The notes beneath the pieces were generated by a model. That model saw only the letters and a program-made list of their open reading frames with translations, was not told where the DNA came from and ran no database searches. From assembly GCA_963713545.1 (NCBI GenBank), contig CAVQME010000002.1, forward strand, positions 62,001 to 126,000: a stretch of 64,000 nt of DNA, read 5' to 3'. Positions within the stretch are counted from its first letter, which is position 1. The number at the start of each line of letters is the position of its first letter. The DNA comes from CAVPLM01 sp963713545 (GTDB taxonomy: Bacteria > Actinomycetota > Thermoleophilia > RBG-16-64-13). Shown here in pieces: positions 16,017 through 25,773 of this stretch. The translations under genes and the position numbers were made by a program.

Positions 16017-17552
16017 ATGGACATCATGCTACGGGACATGCGCGCGGGGGACCTGCAGGCTGTTGTCTCTATCGAGGACGCTTCTTTCAGTCTCCCCTGG
16101 ACGGAGGATATGTTCCGGGAAGAGTTGGCGCAGGATATGAGCTGGCGGCAGGTGGCGGTCGACGAGGCCGGCACGGTGATCGGTTTCGCCGTTGGCCGCC
16201 GCTATCCGGACGTCTGGCATCTGATGGACCTTGCCGTCGCGCCGGCCCGCAGGGGTCGAGGGGTGGGCCGGCGCCTACTCTCCTGTTTCTTGGAAGCCGC
16301 CGATGCCGTCGGCATGGGGGTGATCCTCGAGGTGCGGCCGGCGAACGAGACGGCTCTCGTTATGTACGAGCGGTTAGGTTTCGAGAAGATCGGCATACGG
16401 CGCGGCTACTACAGCGACACGCGGGAGGATGCGGTCGTGATGCTGCGGGACTTCCACGCCGGCCGCGGGGATGTCGGTCGTGCGGCTGATCCCTGCGGTG
16501 GCGACTACGACGACCGTCGCCGCTTCTCAGGCCCCTTGCTTGCTATCGAGACCTCCTGCGACGACACGGCCGCCGCCGTGCTCACGCCCGCAGGCGATGT
16601 GCTGGCGTCCGTGGTGCACTCACAGGACGCGATCCACGAGCGATATGGCGGCGTCGTTCCTGAGGTGGCGAGTCGCGCGCACGTAGAGCGGATGACCGCT
16701 GTGGTGCGCGAGGCCCTGCGCCAGGCCGGCTGTGAGATCGGTGACCTGGGCGGGGTGGCCGCCACGGTGGGCCCGGGTCTGATCGGCGCGCTGCTGGTGG
16801 GAGTGCAGACGGCGAAGACCATAGCCTGGAGCCGGCGCCTCCCCTTCCTGCCGGTCAATCACCTACATGGCCACCTGGCGGCTGTGTGGCTGGCCGATCC
16901 GTGCGCCCCTTTCCCTTCGGTCACGCTCGTGGCCTCAGGTGGGCACACCGCGCTCATCCGTGTTGACGACCGCCGGACCTTCCGGCTGCTGGGACAGACT
17001 CTCGATGACGCTGCCGGCGAGGCGTTCGACAAAGGGGCGCGGCTGCTAGGTCTCGGCTACCCGGGCGGCCGGGAGCTGGATCAACTCGCGGAGACAGGCG
17101 ATCCGGAGGCTTTCACCTTCCCCGTGGGGCTGAGGCGGTCGGTGCGTCCCGATTTCTCGTTCTCGGGAGTGAAGACGGCCCTCTACTATCTCCTGCGCGA
17201 GATGAGCGCCGATGAGCGGAAAGCGCGAGCGGCCGACGTAGCTGCATCGTACAGGCGGGCGATAGTCGCGGCGCTTCTGAGCAAGGCCCTCCTGTCGGCG
17301 GAGCGGGAAGGGGCGATGACTCTCGCCATAGCCGGAGGGGTGGCGGCGAATTCCCTACTGCGCCGGAGACTGCTGGAGGCGGGGAAGAAGGCCGGGCTTC
17401 ACGTGGTGGTTCCACCCTTCGCGTACTGCACCGACAACGCCGCGATGATCGGCGCAGCGGCACTCACCGGACCGATCGTGCCGTACCCGGACTACCTCGG
17501 GGTCGACGCCGCGCCCTCTCTCGCCCTCGGCGAGTGGACGGCCGGCGCCTGA
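16017..17552 (+). CDS. tsaD: RimI N-acetyltransferase fused to TsaD
   Basis: A 511-residue fusion. Residues 1-145 are a GNAT acetyltransferase of the RimI type (acetyl-CoA loop ARRGRGVGRRLL, then NETALVMYERLGF). A 25-residue linker follows. Residues about 173-511 are TsaD: LLAIETSCDDTAAAV, the metal-binding HxxxH in NHLHGHLAAVW, SGGHT, and the C-terminal GGVAANSLLR. RimI acetylates ribosomal protein N termini and TsaD transfers threonylcarbamoyl to A37 of tRNA. The two are usually adjacent separate genes in actinobacteria. ATG 16017 lies 5 nt after the tsaB stop, and no stop or ribosome-binding site separates the domains. Confidence 0.92.
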   Translation: MDIMLRDMRAGDLQAVVSIEDASFSLPWTEDMFREELAQDMSWRQVAVDEAGTVIGFAVGRRYPDVWHLMDLAVAPARRGRGVGRRLLSCFLEAADAVGMGVILEVRPANETALVMYERLGFEKIGIRRGYYSDTREDAVVMLRDFHAGRGDVGRAADPCGGDYDDRRRFSGPLLAIETSCDDTAAAVLTPAGDVLASVVHSQDAIHERYGGVVPEVASRAHVERMTAVVREALRQAGCEIGDLGGVAATVGPGLIGALLVGVQTAKTIAWSRRLPFLPVNHLHGHLAAVWLADPCAPFPSVTLVASGGHTALIRVDDRRTFRLLGQTLDDAAGEAFDKGARLLGLGYPGGRELDQLAETGDPEAFTFPVGLRRSVRPDFSFSGVKTALYYLLREMSADERKARAADVAASYRRAIVAALLSKALLSAEREGAMTLAIAGGVAANSLLRRRLLEAGKKAGLHVVVPPFAYCTDNAAMIGAAALTGPIVPYPDYLGVDAAPSLALGEWTAGA

Positions 17553-17596
17553 CTGGCAGACGGAACGTCTGACTGCCAAGCATCTGCTGCACATGT

Positions 17597-17625
17597 TTGA
17601 CAAATCCTGAGTCAGAGCATAATAT
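17597..17625 (+). promoter_or_regulatory. Sigma-70-type promoter of groES-groEL
   Basis: A perfect -35 TTGACA (17597-17602) is followed by the AT-rich CATAATAT, which provides a -10 as CATAAT (15-nt spacer) or TAATAT (17-nt spacer). The CIRCE operator begins about 10 nt downstream. Confidence 0.75.
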
Positions 17626-17634
17626 ACCCGGCAG

Positions 17635-17661
17635 TTGGCACTCGCAAGTGAGGAGTGCCAA
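17635..17661 (+). promoter_or_regulatory. CIRCE operator (HrcA binding site)
   Basis: TTGGCACTC, a 9-nt spacer and GAGTGCCAA form a perfect 9-bp inverted repeat, matching the CIRCE consensus TTAGCACTC-N9-GAGTGCTAA with one symmetric change per arm. It lies at the expected transcription start of groES, so heat-shock control by HrcA repression is expected. hrcA itself is not in the window. Confidence 0.9.
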
Positions 17662-17739
17662 TCGCGCGAAGTGCGTTGCATTTGCCTCGGCAAGGCATGA
17701 CCGGTAGAACGTCAAGGGCAAGGAACAGGAGGATTGTGC

Positions 17740-18036
17740 ATGAAACTAGTGCCACTCGAGGACAGGGTCGTCGTTAAGCTTCTGGAGAAAGAGCAGACGA
17801 CCAAGAGCGGTATCGTCCTGCCGGATACCGCGCAGGAGAAGCAGTCGAAGGGCGAAGTCATGGCCGTGGGGCCGGGCAAGTACTCCGAGAAGGGCGAGCT
17901 TCTTCCCATGCCGGTGAAAGTGGGCGACATCGTGGTGTTCGCCAAGTACTCGGGAACTGAAGTCAAGATCGATGGAGACGACTATTTGGTATTGAGGGGC
18001 ATGACCGATCTCATCGGCATCTTGCCCGAGGGATAG
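17740..18036 (+). CDS. groES: Co-chaperonin GroES
   Basis: A 98-residue GroES with the N-terminal LVPLEDRVVVKLLEKEQTT, the mobile-loop SGIVLPDTAQEK and the C-terminal VLRGMTDLIGIL. ATG 17740 is preferred over a TTG two codons upstream because AGGAGGA is optimally placed. It caps the GroEL folding chamber. The 80-nt gap to groEL contains a small CCGCCC/GGGCGG hairpin (18050-18067) but no terminator, so the genes share the CIRCE-controlled transcript. Confidence 0.97.
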   Translation: MKLVPLEDRVVVKLLEKEQTTKSGIVLPDTAQEKQSKGEVMAVGPGKYSEKGELLPMPVKVGDIVVFAKYSGTEVKIDGDDYLVLRGMTDLIGILPEG

Positions 18037-18116
18037 TTCGCCGCTAGGCCCGCCCCAAACTGGGCGGCTCGTGCTCTTACAACTCATGCTCTTTTCCAAG
18101 TAAGGAGACAGGATTT

Positions 18117-19748
<1,632 letters not shown>

Positions 19749-19798
19749 GAGACTCAGTCTCCGACCGATCGAGCGCCCCGGAGACGTTCGTCGGTCCA

Positions 19799-19856
19799 GG
19801 GGCCGTCGCGCACGTAGCGCCCATGGGGGCGTCTGAGGCGCGACGGCCCCTTTTCT
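19799..19856 (+). terminator. Intrinsic terminator after groEL
   Basis: A perfect 13-bp stem, GGGGCCGTCGCGC (19799-19811) with GCGCGACGGCCCC (19838-19850), is followed by TTTTCT. The 26-nt loop region contains a further small GCGCCC/GGGGGC hairpin. Confidence 0.85.
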
Positions 19857-19868
19857 ATGCGGCGGGGC

Positions 19869-19890
19869 AGTTTAGAAGCGATGCTAAACT
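19869..19890 (+). promoter_or_regulatory. Possible operator: AGTTTAG inverted repeat
   Basis: AGTTTAG, 8 nt, CTAAACT form a perfect 7-bp inverted repeat 42 nt before the roadblock gene start. The right arm includes TAAACT, a possible -10 box, so a repressor could occlude the promoter. No regulator is identified. Confidence 0.3.
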
Positions 19891-19932
19891 GGGAAAGGGT
19901 CCACAGAATAGTGACCGCGCAAGGAGGCGCTG

Positions 19933-20331
19933 ATGAAGGAAGAAGTACAAGCTGCGTTTTCAGAGATGCTGGACATCTCCACCGATATCGACAAGGCAGT
20001 GTTGTTCGGCCCTGGTGAGATTCTGGCCTCCAATCTCGACCCGGAGGCCCAGGACGCAGCGGTGGCTCAAGCCCAGGAACTCATGCGCCTCGGCGATCTG
20101 CGGGCTACTGAGATGGGCTCCCAGCCTCTTACGCAGCTGGTGATAGAAACGGCCGCGGGGATGGTCTTCCTGGCCCGCGAAACGGCCTCCGACGGGATGG
20201 CCATGTTGGCTACCGGCAAGAAGAGCAGCCGTGTGGGCCTGGTCCTGTACGACCTGAAGACCTGTCTGCGGGACGCTCGGGAAGCCCTGAGCACTCAGAG
20301 TACCGAAGTCGAAGGTTGTGAGGAGGCCTAG
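19933..20331 (+). CDS. Roadblock/LC7-like small regulatory protein
   Basis: A 132-residue soluble protein whose pattern (a helix, then DKAVLFGPGEILASN, a long helix, VIETAAGMVFLARE, and a C-terminal GLVLYDLKTCLRDAREAL helix) matches the roadblock/LC7 fold. Such proteins (for example MglB) often act with small GTPases or as partners of signalling proteins. AAGGAGG precedes the ATG. It abuts a one-helix membrane protein gene with no gap, so the two products probably act together. No GTPase partner gene is adjacent. The family call is moderate and the function unknown. Confidence 0.6.
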   Translation: MKEEVQAAFSEMLDISTDIDKAVLFGPGEILASNLDPEAQDAAVAQAQELMRLGDLRATEMGSQPLTQLVIETAAGMVFLARETASDGMAMLATGKKSSRVGLVLYDLKTCLRDAREALSTQSTEVEGCEEA

Positions 20332-20547
20332 ATGAAGCGGGCAGTGAAAGCGGTCGGAGTAGTCACTCTCGTTGGCAGTATGGCTGCGGGTGCCTACTAC
20401 TTCTTGGTCATGCGGCCTCGGAAGCCTCAGGTGGAACTGTACTTCGACGACGGCTCCATGCTCGCCATGCCTGGCAATACGGGCGAGGCCGAGCCGTTTC
20501 TGAACGTCGCCACGGAGATACTCGCCGCCAATCCTGTAGCGAACTGA
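20332..20547 (+). CDS. Small single-pass membrane protein of unknown function
   Basis: A 71-residue product with a positively charged N terminus (MKRAVKAVG), one predicted transmembrane helix (about residues 8-28, VVTLVGSMAAGAYYFLVM) and a 40-residue tail. The ATG directly follows the roadblock gene stop and a GGAGG lies within that gene's end, so translation is coupled. I recognise no family. It may anchor the roadblock protein to the membrane; this is inferred only from the coupling. Confidence 0.6.
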   Translation: MKRAVKAVGVVTLVGSMAAGAYYFLVMRPRKPQVELYFDDGSMLAMPGNTGEAEPFLNVATEILAANPVAN

Positions 20548-20564
20548 CGGCCTTTCGGGCGCGC

Positions 20565-21974
20565 ATGAGCCCTGCTGATGCGCCATTCCCTGGTCTTGAT
20601 GCCGAGCTTGGAACAAAGATCCTGCGCAAGGCTCTGCAAAACGGCGGGGATTCGGCCGAGTTGTATGTCGAAGAGCGCCGCTCCCTAGCTCTACGCCTGG
20701 AGGACGGCAAGATCGAGGACGCCCTCTCGGGGGTGGACCGAGGCGGCTCGGTGCGTCTGATACGGGGTCTTTCCACGGCGTTCGGCTATGTAGACGCCGT
20801 GGACGAAGGATCTCTTCTGTCTGTGGCTGGCGAACTCAGCCGTTCGCAGAACGGCTCTCCGGGTAAGGTAGCGACTCTTGCCCTTGTCCAGTCAGGCCTC
20901 GCGGGCCTCGAGTCCGCAGGTCCGGGGGCCGTGGATGTGGCCGTGAAGGCACGGCTCCTTCACCTGGCCGACGAGACGGCGCGCGGACTCTCGGCCGAGG
21001 TGCGCCAGGTGATCGCCTCTTACAGCGAAAGCGTGCAGAAGGTGTGGATAGCGGGCTCGCACGGGTCGCTGGCCACCGATTCGAGGACGCGGGTCACCAT
21101 CGGGGTGATGGTCATGGCCGCGCGCGACGGGCTCATCCAGACCGGACGGGAGACGCTCGCCTATCAGGGGGAGGTTGGTCTGCCCCAGGATGAGGCGGTG
21201 GTCGCGGTGGCCAAAGAGGCAGCAGAGAAGGCCCTTGTGATGCTCGACTCCAAGCCGGCTCCGGCCGGCCGTATGCCCGTAGTGCTGGCTAACGGTTTCG
21301 GTGGGGTTCTCTTCCACGAAGCCTGCGGTCACGGTCTTGAGGCCGACTACATCCTGAAAAAGGCCAGCGTCTGGGAGGGCAAGAAGGGCCTGCGGGTGGC
21401 CGGCGCCCACGTCTTCGCCTACGACGACGGAGTGGGGCCGGGCATGTGGGGTAGCGCGGGGTGCGACGATGAGGGCACTCCCTGCGAACGCACCGTGGTG
21501 ATCGAGGCCGGGATACTCACCGGGTATCTTACCGACAGGCTCCGGGGTGGTCATCTGGGGCTGCCGTTGACGGGGAACGGACGTCGACAGGACTACCGGC
21601 ATTTGCCCTACCCGCGGATGACCAACACCTATTTCGGTCCTGGACCGGCGAAGGCTGAGGAGATAGTCGCTGATACACCGCGGGCCCTCTACGCCAAATC
21701 ACTCTCGGGTGGCCAGGTCAACCCCGTCACCGGCGAATTCGTGTTCGGGGTGGCGGAGGGCTATCTCATCGAGAACGGCAGAGTGGGCGGGCCAGTCCGG
21801 GGAGCGACCCTGATCGGCAACGGCCCGGAGGTGCTGCAAGGCATCGACGCCATAGCCGACGATCTGGATGTCAAGGCGGGCATGTGCGGCAAAGAGGGGC
21901 AAAGCGTCCCCGTCGGCACCGGCCAGCCGACCGTCCGCATCCGCGAACTCACGGTCGGCGGAACGAATCTGTGA
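20565..21974 (+). CDS. tldD: Metalloprotease TldD
   Basis: A 469-residue subunit of the TldD/TldE zinc protease, with the HExxxH active site at H251-E252-H256 (HEACGHGLEAD) and the C-terminal GGQVNPVTGEFVFGV region. In E. coli the heterodimer degrades unfolded peptides and processes microcin B17 and CcdA. ATG 20565 lacks a clear ribosome-binding site. It overlaps tldE by one base (TGATG), consistent with obligate complex formation. No peptide-toxin precursor is visible nearby, so a housekeeping role is most likely. Confidence 0.94.
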   Translation: MSPADAPFPGLDAELGTKILRKALQNGGDSAELYVEERRSLALRLEDGKIEDALSGVDRGGSVRLIRGLSTAFGYVDAVDEGSLLSVAGELSRSQNGSPGKVATLALVQSGLAGLESAGPGAVDVAVKARLLHLADETARGLSAEVRQVIASYSESVQKVWIAGSHGSLATDSRTRVTIGVMVMAARDGLIQTGRETLAYQGEVGLPQDEAVVAVAKEAAEKALVMLDSKPAPAGRMPVVLANGFGGVLFHEACGHGLEADYILKKASVWEGKKGLRVAGAHVFAYDDGVGPGMWGSAGCDDEGTPCERTVVIEAGILTGYLTDRLRGGHLGLPLTGNGRRQDYRHLPYPRMTNTYFGPGPAKAEEIVADTPRALYAKSLSGGQVNPVTGEFVFGVAEGYLIENGRVGGPVRGATLIGNGPEVLQGIDAIADDLDVKAGMCGKEGQSVPVGTGQPTVRIRELTVGGTNL

Positions 21975-23365
21975 TGGGCACCCCTGACTCCACCGGGGCC
22001 GGCGCAATGACGGCCCCCTTGAAGGTCGCCCGTTCTGCTCTCGGGCGAGGCCGGAAGCTCGGAGTCGACTTGGAGATCTACGTCGAGTCCGGGCGGACCG
22101 TGGCCGTCAAGACGTACGGACGTGAGGTGGAGTCGGTCACCGTGGCCGAGCCGCGCGGTCTTGGAGTGCGAGCCGTCCGCGACGGCCGGGTCGGATATGC
22201 CTTCACCGCCGACCTGAGCCCCACCGGGCTCGACCGCGTGCTCGCCGAAGCTGCTTCCACAGCTGCGGCCACCGACCCGGACCCCTTCGTCCGGCTACCT
22301 GAGCCTCCCGCTGGGGGTTATGCGCGCCTGGAGGACCTGTGGCGGGCCGGGGTCTCCGCTACGAGCGTCGACAAAAAGATCGCCTTGGCCCTCGAAGCGG
22401 AAGCGGCCGCTCTGGCCTGCGAGGACGTCGAAGCAGTCGAAGAAAGCGTCTACGCCGACAGCGAGAGCCGGACGGCGGTCGCGTCGACCACTGGGTTGGA
22501 AGCGGAGGCCCATCAGTCGTTCTGCTACCTCTACGTAGCCGCTCATGCCGCACGCGACGGCGACCGGCAGACGGGGCTCGGTCTCAGTTCCGGTCGCGAG
22601 CCGTCCGAACTGCAGCCGGAGACCGCTGGCCGGGAGGCGGCCGAGAAGGCTCGGGTGCTGTTGGGAGCACGTCCCTGCCCGACCGGAGCGTACACCGTAG
22701 TCTTCGACCGGGAGGTGGTGGCCGCGCTCCTGTCGAGCGTCGCTCCCGCTTTGAGCGCCGAGGCCGTGCAAAAAGGTCGGTCGGTGTTCGCGGGCAAGCT
22801 TGGCCAGACGGTCGCCTCATCGCTCCTGACCCTTCTCGATGACGGGCTTGCGCTCGAAGGCATGGCGACAAACCCCTTCGATGGGGAAGGGGTGCCTCAA
22901 CAGACCACGGTCCTGGTGGATGCAGGGCTGCTTGCCTCGTATTTGCACGACAGCTACACGGCCCGTAAAGAGGGGGGCAGCATCACGTCAACCGGCAATG
23001 CCGGCCGAGCTTCGTATCGAACGCTTCCCTCGGTTCGAGCCACCAACTTGATCGTGCCCGGTGGTCAAGGGTCCCTTGACGCGCTCTTTGGGCGCGTCGG
23101 GGAAGGTCTCTACGTGGAGAACGTCTCTGGTCTCCATTCAGGGATCAATGCTATCAGCGGCGAGATATCCGTCGGGGTCACCGGCAGGCTGATCGAACAC
23201 GGGGCTTTGGGCGGACCGGTCCGGGAGGTTACGGTGGCTACCGATTTCGCCGGCCTATTGGGCTCGGTCAGCGATCTGGCCGGGGACGCGCGCTGGATCC
23301 CGTTGTACGGCAGCGCCTACGTGCCTTCGCTGTGCGTGGAAGGCATGACTGTGTCCGGCGGCTGA
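21974..23365 (+). CDS. tldE: TldE/PmbA family protein
   Basis: A 463-residue partner of TldD that lacks the HExxxH motif, as expected for TldE. Landmarks are the KTYGREVESVTVAEPRGLGV segment, the central VVFDREVVAALLSS and the C-terminal GLHSGINAISGEISVGV block. ATG 21974 overlaps the tldD stop; ATG 22007 would shorten the product by 11 residues, and both give a normal-size protein. After it there is a short gap before pyrE. Confidence 0.92.
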   Translation: MGTPDSTGAGAMTAPLKVARSALGRGRKLGVDLEIYVESGRTVAVKTYGREVESVTVAEPRGLGVRAVRDGRVGYAFTADLSPTGLDRVLAEAASTAAATDPDPFVRLPEPPAGGYARLEDLWRAGVSATSVDKKIALALEAEAAALACEDVEAVEESVYADSESRTAVASTTGLEAEAHQSFCYLYVAAHAARDGDRQTGLGLSSGREPSELQPETAGREAAEKARVLLGARPCPTGAYTVVFDREVVAALLSSVAPALSAEAVQKGRSVFAGKLGQTVASSLLTLLDDGLALEGMATNPFDGEGVPQQTTVLVDAGLLASYLHDSYTARKEGGSITSTGNAGRASYRTLPSVRATNLIVPGGQGSLDALFGRVGEGLYVENVSGLHSGINAISGEISVGVTGRLIEHGALGGPVREVTVATDFAGLLGSVSDLAGDARWIPLYGSAYVPSLCVEGMTVSGG

Positions 23366-23473
23366 TACTGCAGCGCCCGATGCCCGAAGCGACGCGCATG
23401 CCTTGGATGATGTTGTAGAGTGGTTCTAGCAGGTCGAGGAGACGGGATCACAGCCAGAAAGAGGCGGGGAGAC

Positions 23474-24022
23474 GTGGATAGGGAAGCTTTGGGACGCTTG
23501 CTTCTGGAGACGGCCTATCTGGAGGGGGATTTCGTCCTTCGCTCCGGGAAGCGCAGCAAATACTACCTGGACAAGTATCTGTTCGAGACGGAGCCCCAGG
23601 TGCTGCGGGGTATCGTCCACGAACTGGCCATGATGATCCGCAACCAACTCGCCGTAGGGGAGAAATACGCCCGTTTGGCGGCTCCGGAATTGGGCGGGGT
23701 GGTCCTCGGGGCAGGGCTTTCCCTCGAGCTGGGGTTGCCGCTGCTCCTGGTAAGGAAGCTTTCCAAAGAGTACGGGACAGGCAAGCGGATCGAAGGCCGG
23801 TATTCAGCGGGCGAACGGGTCGCTTTGGTGGAGGACATCGTGACATCGGGTGGCGCCGCCATCATGGCCGCGGAGGCGCTTCGCGAGGCTGGACTAGAGG
23901 TCAGAGACCTTTACTGTGTCGTCGACCGTGAGGAAGGAGGGGTCGACTCAGCTGTGGCGGCGGGGCTGGTCTTGCGGCCGTTGTTCACCTCGTCGGGGCT
24001 GGGGATCGCCACCCGTCCGTAG
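23474..24022 (+). CDS. pyrE: Orotate phosphoribosyltransferase
   Basis: A 182-residue type I phosphoribosyltransferase converting orotate and PRPP to OMP. The N-terminal GDFVLRSGKRSKYYLDKY is typical of PyrE, and the PRPP-binding loop is VALVEDIVTSGGA. GTG 23474 matches family length; an in-frame GTG at 23420 would add 18 unconserved residues. A TAGAGT box at 23415-23420 could be the -10 of its promoter. pyrF lies about 440 bp further on, beyond HU. Confidence 0.92.
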   Translation: MDREALGRLLLETAYLEGDFVLRSGKRSKYYLDKYLFETEPQVLRGIVHELAMMIRNQLAVGEKYARLAAPELGGVVLGAGLSLELGLPLLLVRKLSKEYGTGKRIEGRYSAGERVALVEDIVTSGGAAIMAAEALREAGLEVRDLYCVVDREEGGVDSAVAAGLVLRPLFTSSGLGIATRP

Positions 24023-24059
24023 AAAGAGGTTTTAGTGCCCCGTAATCGGGAAAAACCGC

Positions 24060-24089
24060 TTGTGCAGGACTCGGCGTGTTTGCTATGGT
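24060..24089 (+). promoter_or_regulatory. Promoter of the HU gene
   Basis: TTGTGC (24060-24065), an 18-nt spacer and extended -10 TGCTATGGT (24081-24089), about 33 nt before the GTG start. Confidence 0.45.
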
Positions 24090-24122
24090 AAAGACGTACC
24101 GCGCGGACAAAGGGAGGTAGCT

Positions 24123-24395
24123 GTGACCAAGGCTGAATTTGTGGACAAGCTTGCAGCAAAAGGGGGCTTCACCAAGAAAGACGCCGCCAGCATGGTGGAC
24201 GCGTTCGTGGAGGTGGTCACAGACTCGCTGAAGAAGGGGGAAGACGTCCAGTTCACCGGTTTCGGCAAGTTCTACGTGCAGAAGCGCGAGGCCCGGGAAG
24301 GGATCAACCCGCAGACGAAGGCAAAGATCAAGATCCCGGCCACCACAGTCCCCAAGTTCAGCGCGGGCTTGGCTCTCAAGAACGCCGTCAAGTAA
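24123..24395 (+). CDS. hup: DNA-binding protein HU
   Basis: A 90-residue histone-like protein (MTKAEFVDKLAAKGGFTKKDA, then the VQFTGFGKFYVQKREAR arm region and GINPQTKAKIKIPA). It binds and bends DNA as a dimer and compacts the nucleoid. There is no lysine/alanine-rich C-terminal extension of the kind found in mycobacterial and streptomycete HupB/HupS. GTG 24123 follows AGGGAGG. The gene is flanked by its own promoter and an intrinsic terminator, so it is a single-gene unit. Confidence 0.96.
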   Translation: MTKAEFVDKLAAKGGFTKKDAASMVDAFVEVVTDSLKKGEDVQFTGFGKFYVQKREAREGINPQTKAKIKIPATTVPKFSAGLALKNAVK

Positions 24396-24420
24396 TCTCG
24401 CGTTCAGGGCTGTATCTTTC

Positions 24421-24447
24421 GGGGCCGCCGCAAGCGGCCCCGTTTTC
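24421..24447 (+). terminator. Intrinsic terminator after HU gene
   Basis: GGGGCCGC, loop CGCAA, GCGGCCCC, followed by GTTTTCG: an 8-bp GC-rich stem with a short U tract. Confidence 0.85.
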
Positions 24448-24458
24448 GTACGCCTGGC

Positions 24459-25418
24459 ATGGGCGATGATCGCGTCGGTCTAGAAGGGTGGTTAAGCAGA
24501 GTGGCCGGGTCCAGATCGATAGAGGGGCACTTCGCCGATCGTCTGCTCGAGGCCATCGAGACCAGGAGATCGCACGTGGTAGTGGGCCTCGACCCGGACT
24601 ATGACCTCCTTCCCCCCGAAATCAAGGCCGCCCACGACCGATCCCTCTATGACGGCGAAGACGACATGAAGGTCGCCTGCTTCCGGGAATTCCTAACGGC
24701 GCTGCTCGAAAGCCTGCGTTCGGAGGTTGTCGCCGTCAAGATACAGATCGCCTATTTTGAGGCACTGGGGACTCTGGGATACGGCCTTTACGAGGATATG
24801 GTGGCGACTGCGAAGACCATGGGGTTCCTGGTGATCGCCGATGTCAAGAGGGGCGACATCGGCAGCACGGCGGAAGCCTACGCCCGGGCCCATCTTGACG
24901 TGACCGGGGCCGACGCGGTGACCGTGAACCCATACTTCGGGACTGATGGGCTGGAGCCCTTCCTGAGGAGGGCGCGGGAGGAAGGAAAAGGCGTCTTCAT
25001 CCTGGTGAAGACCTCCAACCCGAGCTCTGCGGAGATCCAGGACCTGGAGCTCTCGTCGGGCGGTCCCGTATACGGCCGGGTGGCGGAATTGGTCAGCGGC
25101 TGGGGCGCCGGGAGCGAAGGCGTGGGGGGCTACCGGTCGGTGGGCGCGGTGGTCGGCGGCACTCATCCCGCCCAGGGGGCCGCCCTGCGCAGGCAGATGC
25201 CCGGGACACTGTTGCTCGTGCCAGGATATGGGGCGCAAGGGGCCGCTGCCGCCGATCTCGCCGGTTTTTTCGACGAAAAGGGCACGGGAGCTGTGGTCAA
25301 CTCTGCGCGGGCCATCCTCTACGCCTACCGAAAGCGCCCCGGAGACTGGCGGGCGGCCGCTCTTCGCGAGACACAGGAGATGCGCGCGGCACTCTGGAAG
25401 GCAGCGGGCCGTGGTTGA
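24459..25418 (+). CDS. pyrF: Orotidine 5'-phosphate decarboxylase
   Basis: A 319-residue group 2 OMP decarboxylase that makes UMP. It has VVVGLDPDYDLLPP at the start of the barrel, VKIQIAYFEALG, and the catalytic DVKRGDIGSTAEAYA. GGTHPAQGAALR and PGYGAQGA are the late phosphate-binding segments. ATG 24459 gives the longest form; GTG 24501, 14 residues in, is an alternative. The last codons overlap a small membrane-protein gene. Confidence 0.93.
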   Translation: MGDDRVGLEGWLSRVAGSRSIEGHFADRLLEAIETRRSHVVVGLDPDYDLLPPEIKAAHDRSLYDGEDDMKVACFREFLTALLESLRSEVVAVKIQIAYFEALGTLGYGLYEDMVATAKTMGFLVIADVKRGDIGSTAEAYARAHLDVTGADAVTVNPYFGTDGLEPFLRRAREEGKGVFILVKTSNPSSAEIQDLELSSGGPVYGRVAELVSGWGAGSEGVGGYRSVGAVVGGTHPAQGAALRRQMPGTLLLVPGYGAQGAAAADLAGFFDEKGTGAVVNSARAILYAYRKRPGDWRAAALRETQEMRAALWKAAGRG

Positions 25419-25611
25419 CGACGACCTCTATTACGAAGATGAGGCCGGGCCGACCTGGGTCCGCACCTATCTTCTTCCCCTGGCTGTTCTCGTGCTGGTC
25501 GTGGCTGTAGTAAGCGTCCTCGTCCTGACGGAGGTGGTGACGAGCGATCAGCCTCGTGTGGCCCCGGAGGATGCGCCCACCACCGCGCCGACCGTGGAGG
25601 TGGTCCCCTAG
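25411..25611 (+). CDS. Small single-pass membrane protein of unknown function
   Basis: A 66-residue product from GTG 25411, overlapping the pyrF end by 8 nt. It has an acidic N terminus (VVDDDLYYEDEAG), one strongly hydrophobic helix (about residues 20-43, LLPLAVLVLVVAVVSVLVLTEVV) and a Thr/Pro-rich exterior tail. Translational coupling to pyrF argues that it is real. No family is recognised and its function is unknown. It ends 1 bp before the palindromic element. Confidence 0.5.
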   Translation: MVDDDLYYEDEAGPTWVRTYLLPLAVLVLVVAVVSVLVLTEVVTSDQPRVAPEDAPTTAPTVEVVP

Positions 25612-25612
25612 G

Positions 25613-25771
25613 ACTGGTTTCAGAATGAAGCTTCGCCGCCAGGGACGCGCTGGGTAAGCGCAAGGCAAGGACGCAAAGAGCGTCAATAGCAGCGCTATTC
25701 ACGCGACTGAGGACGATGCACTGTGCCGCTCAGCGCGCACTAGGCGGCCGCGGCTTCATTTTGAAACCAGT
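25613..25771. repeat. 159-bp imperfect palindromic element
   Basis: The outer arms ACTGGTTTCAGAATGAAG (25613-25630) and the reverse complement of the segment ending at 25771 match at 17 of 18 bases. Imperfect pairing continues inward (CGCGCTGnG in both arms), and the centre is AATAGCAGCGCTATT, itself palindromic. The element exactly fills the space between two convergent genes (stops at 25611 and 25774). No open reading frame is inside and no target-site duplication is clear. It could be a miniature mobile repeat or a large bidirectional terminator/attenuator structure. Confidence 0.7.
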
Positions 25772-25773
25772 TG

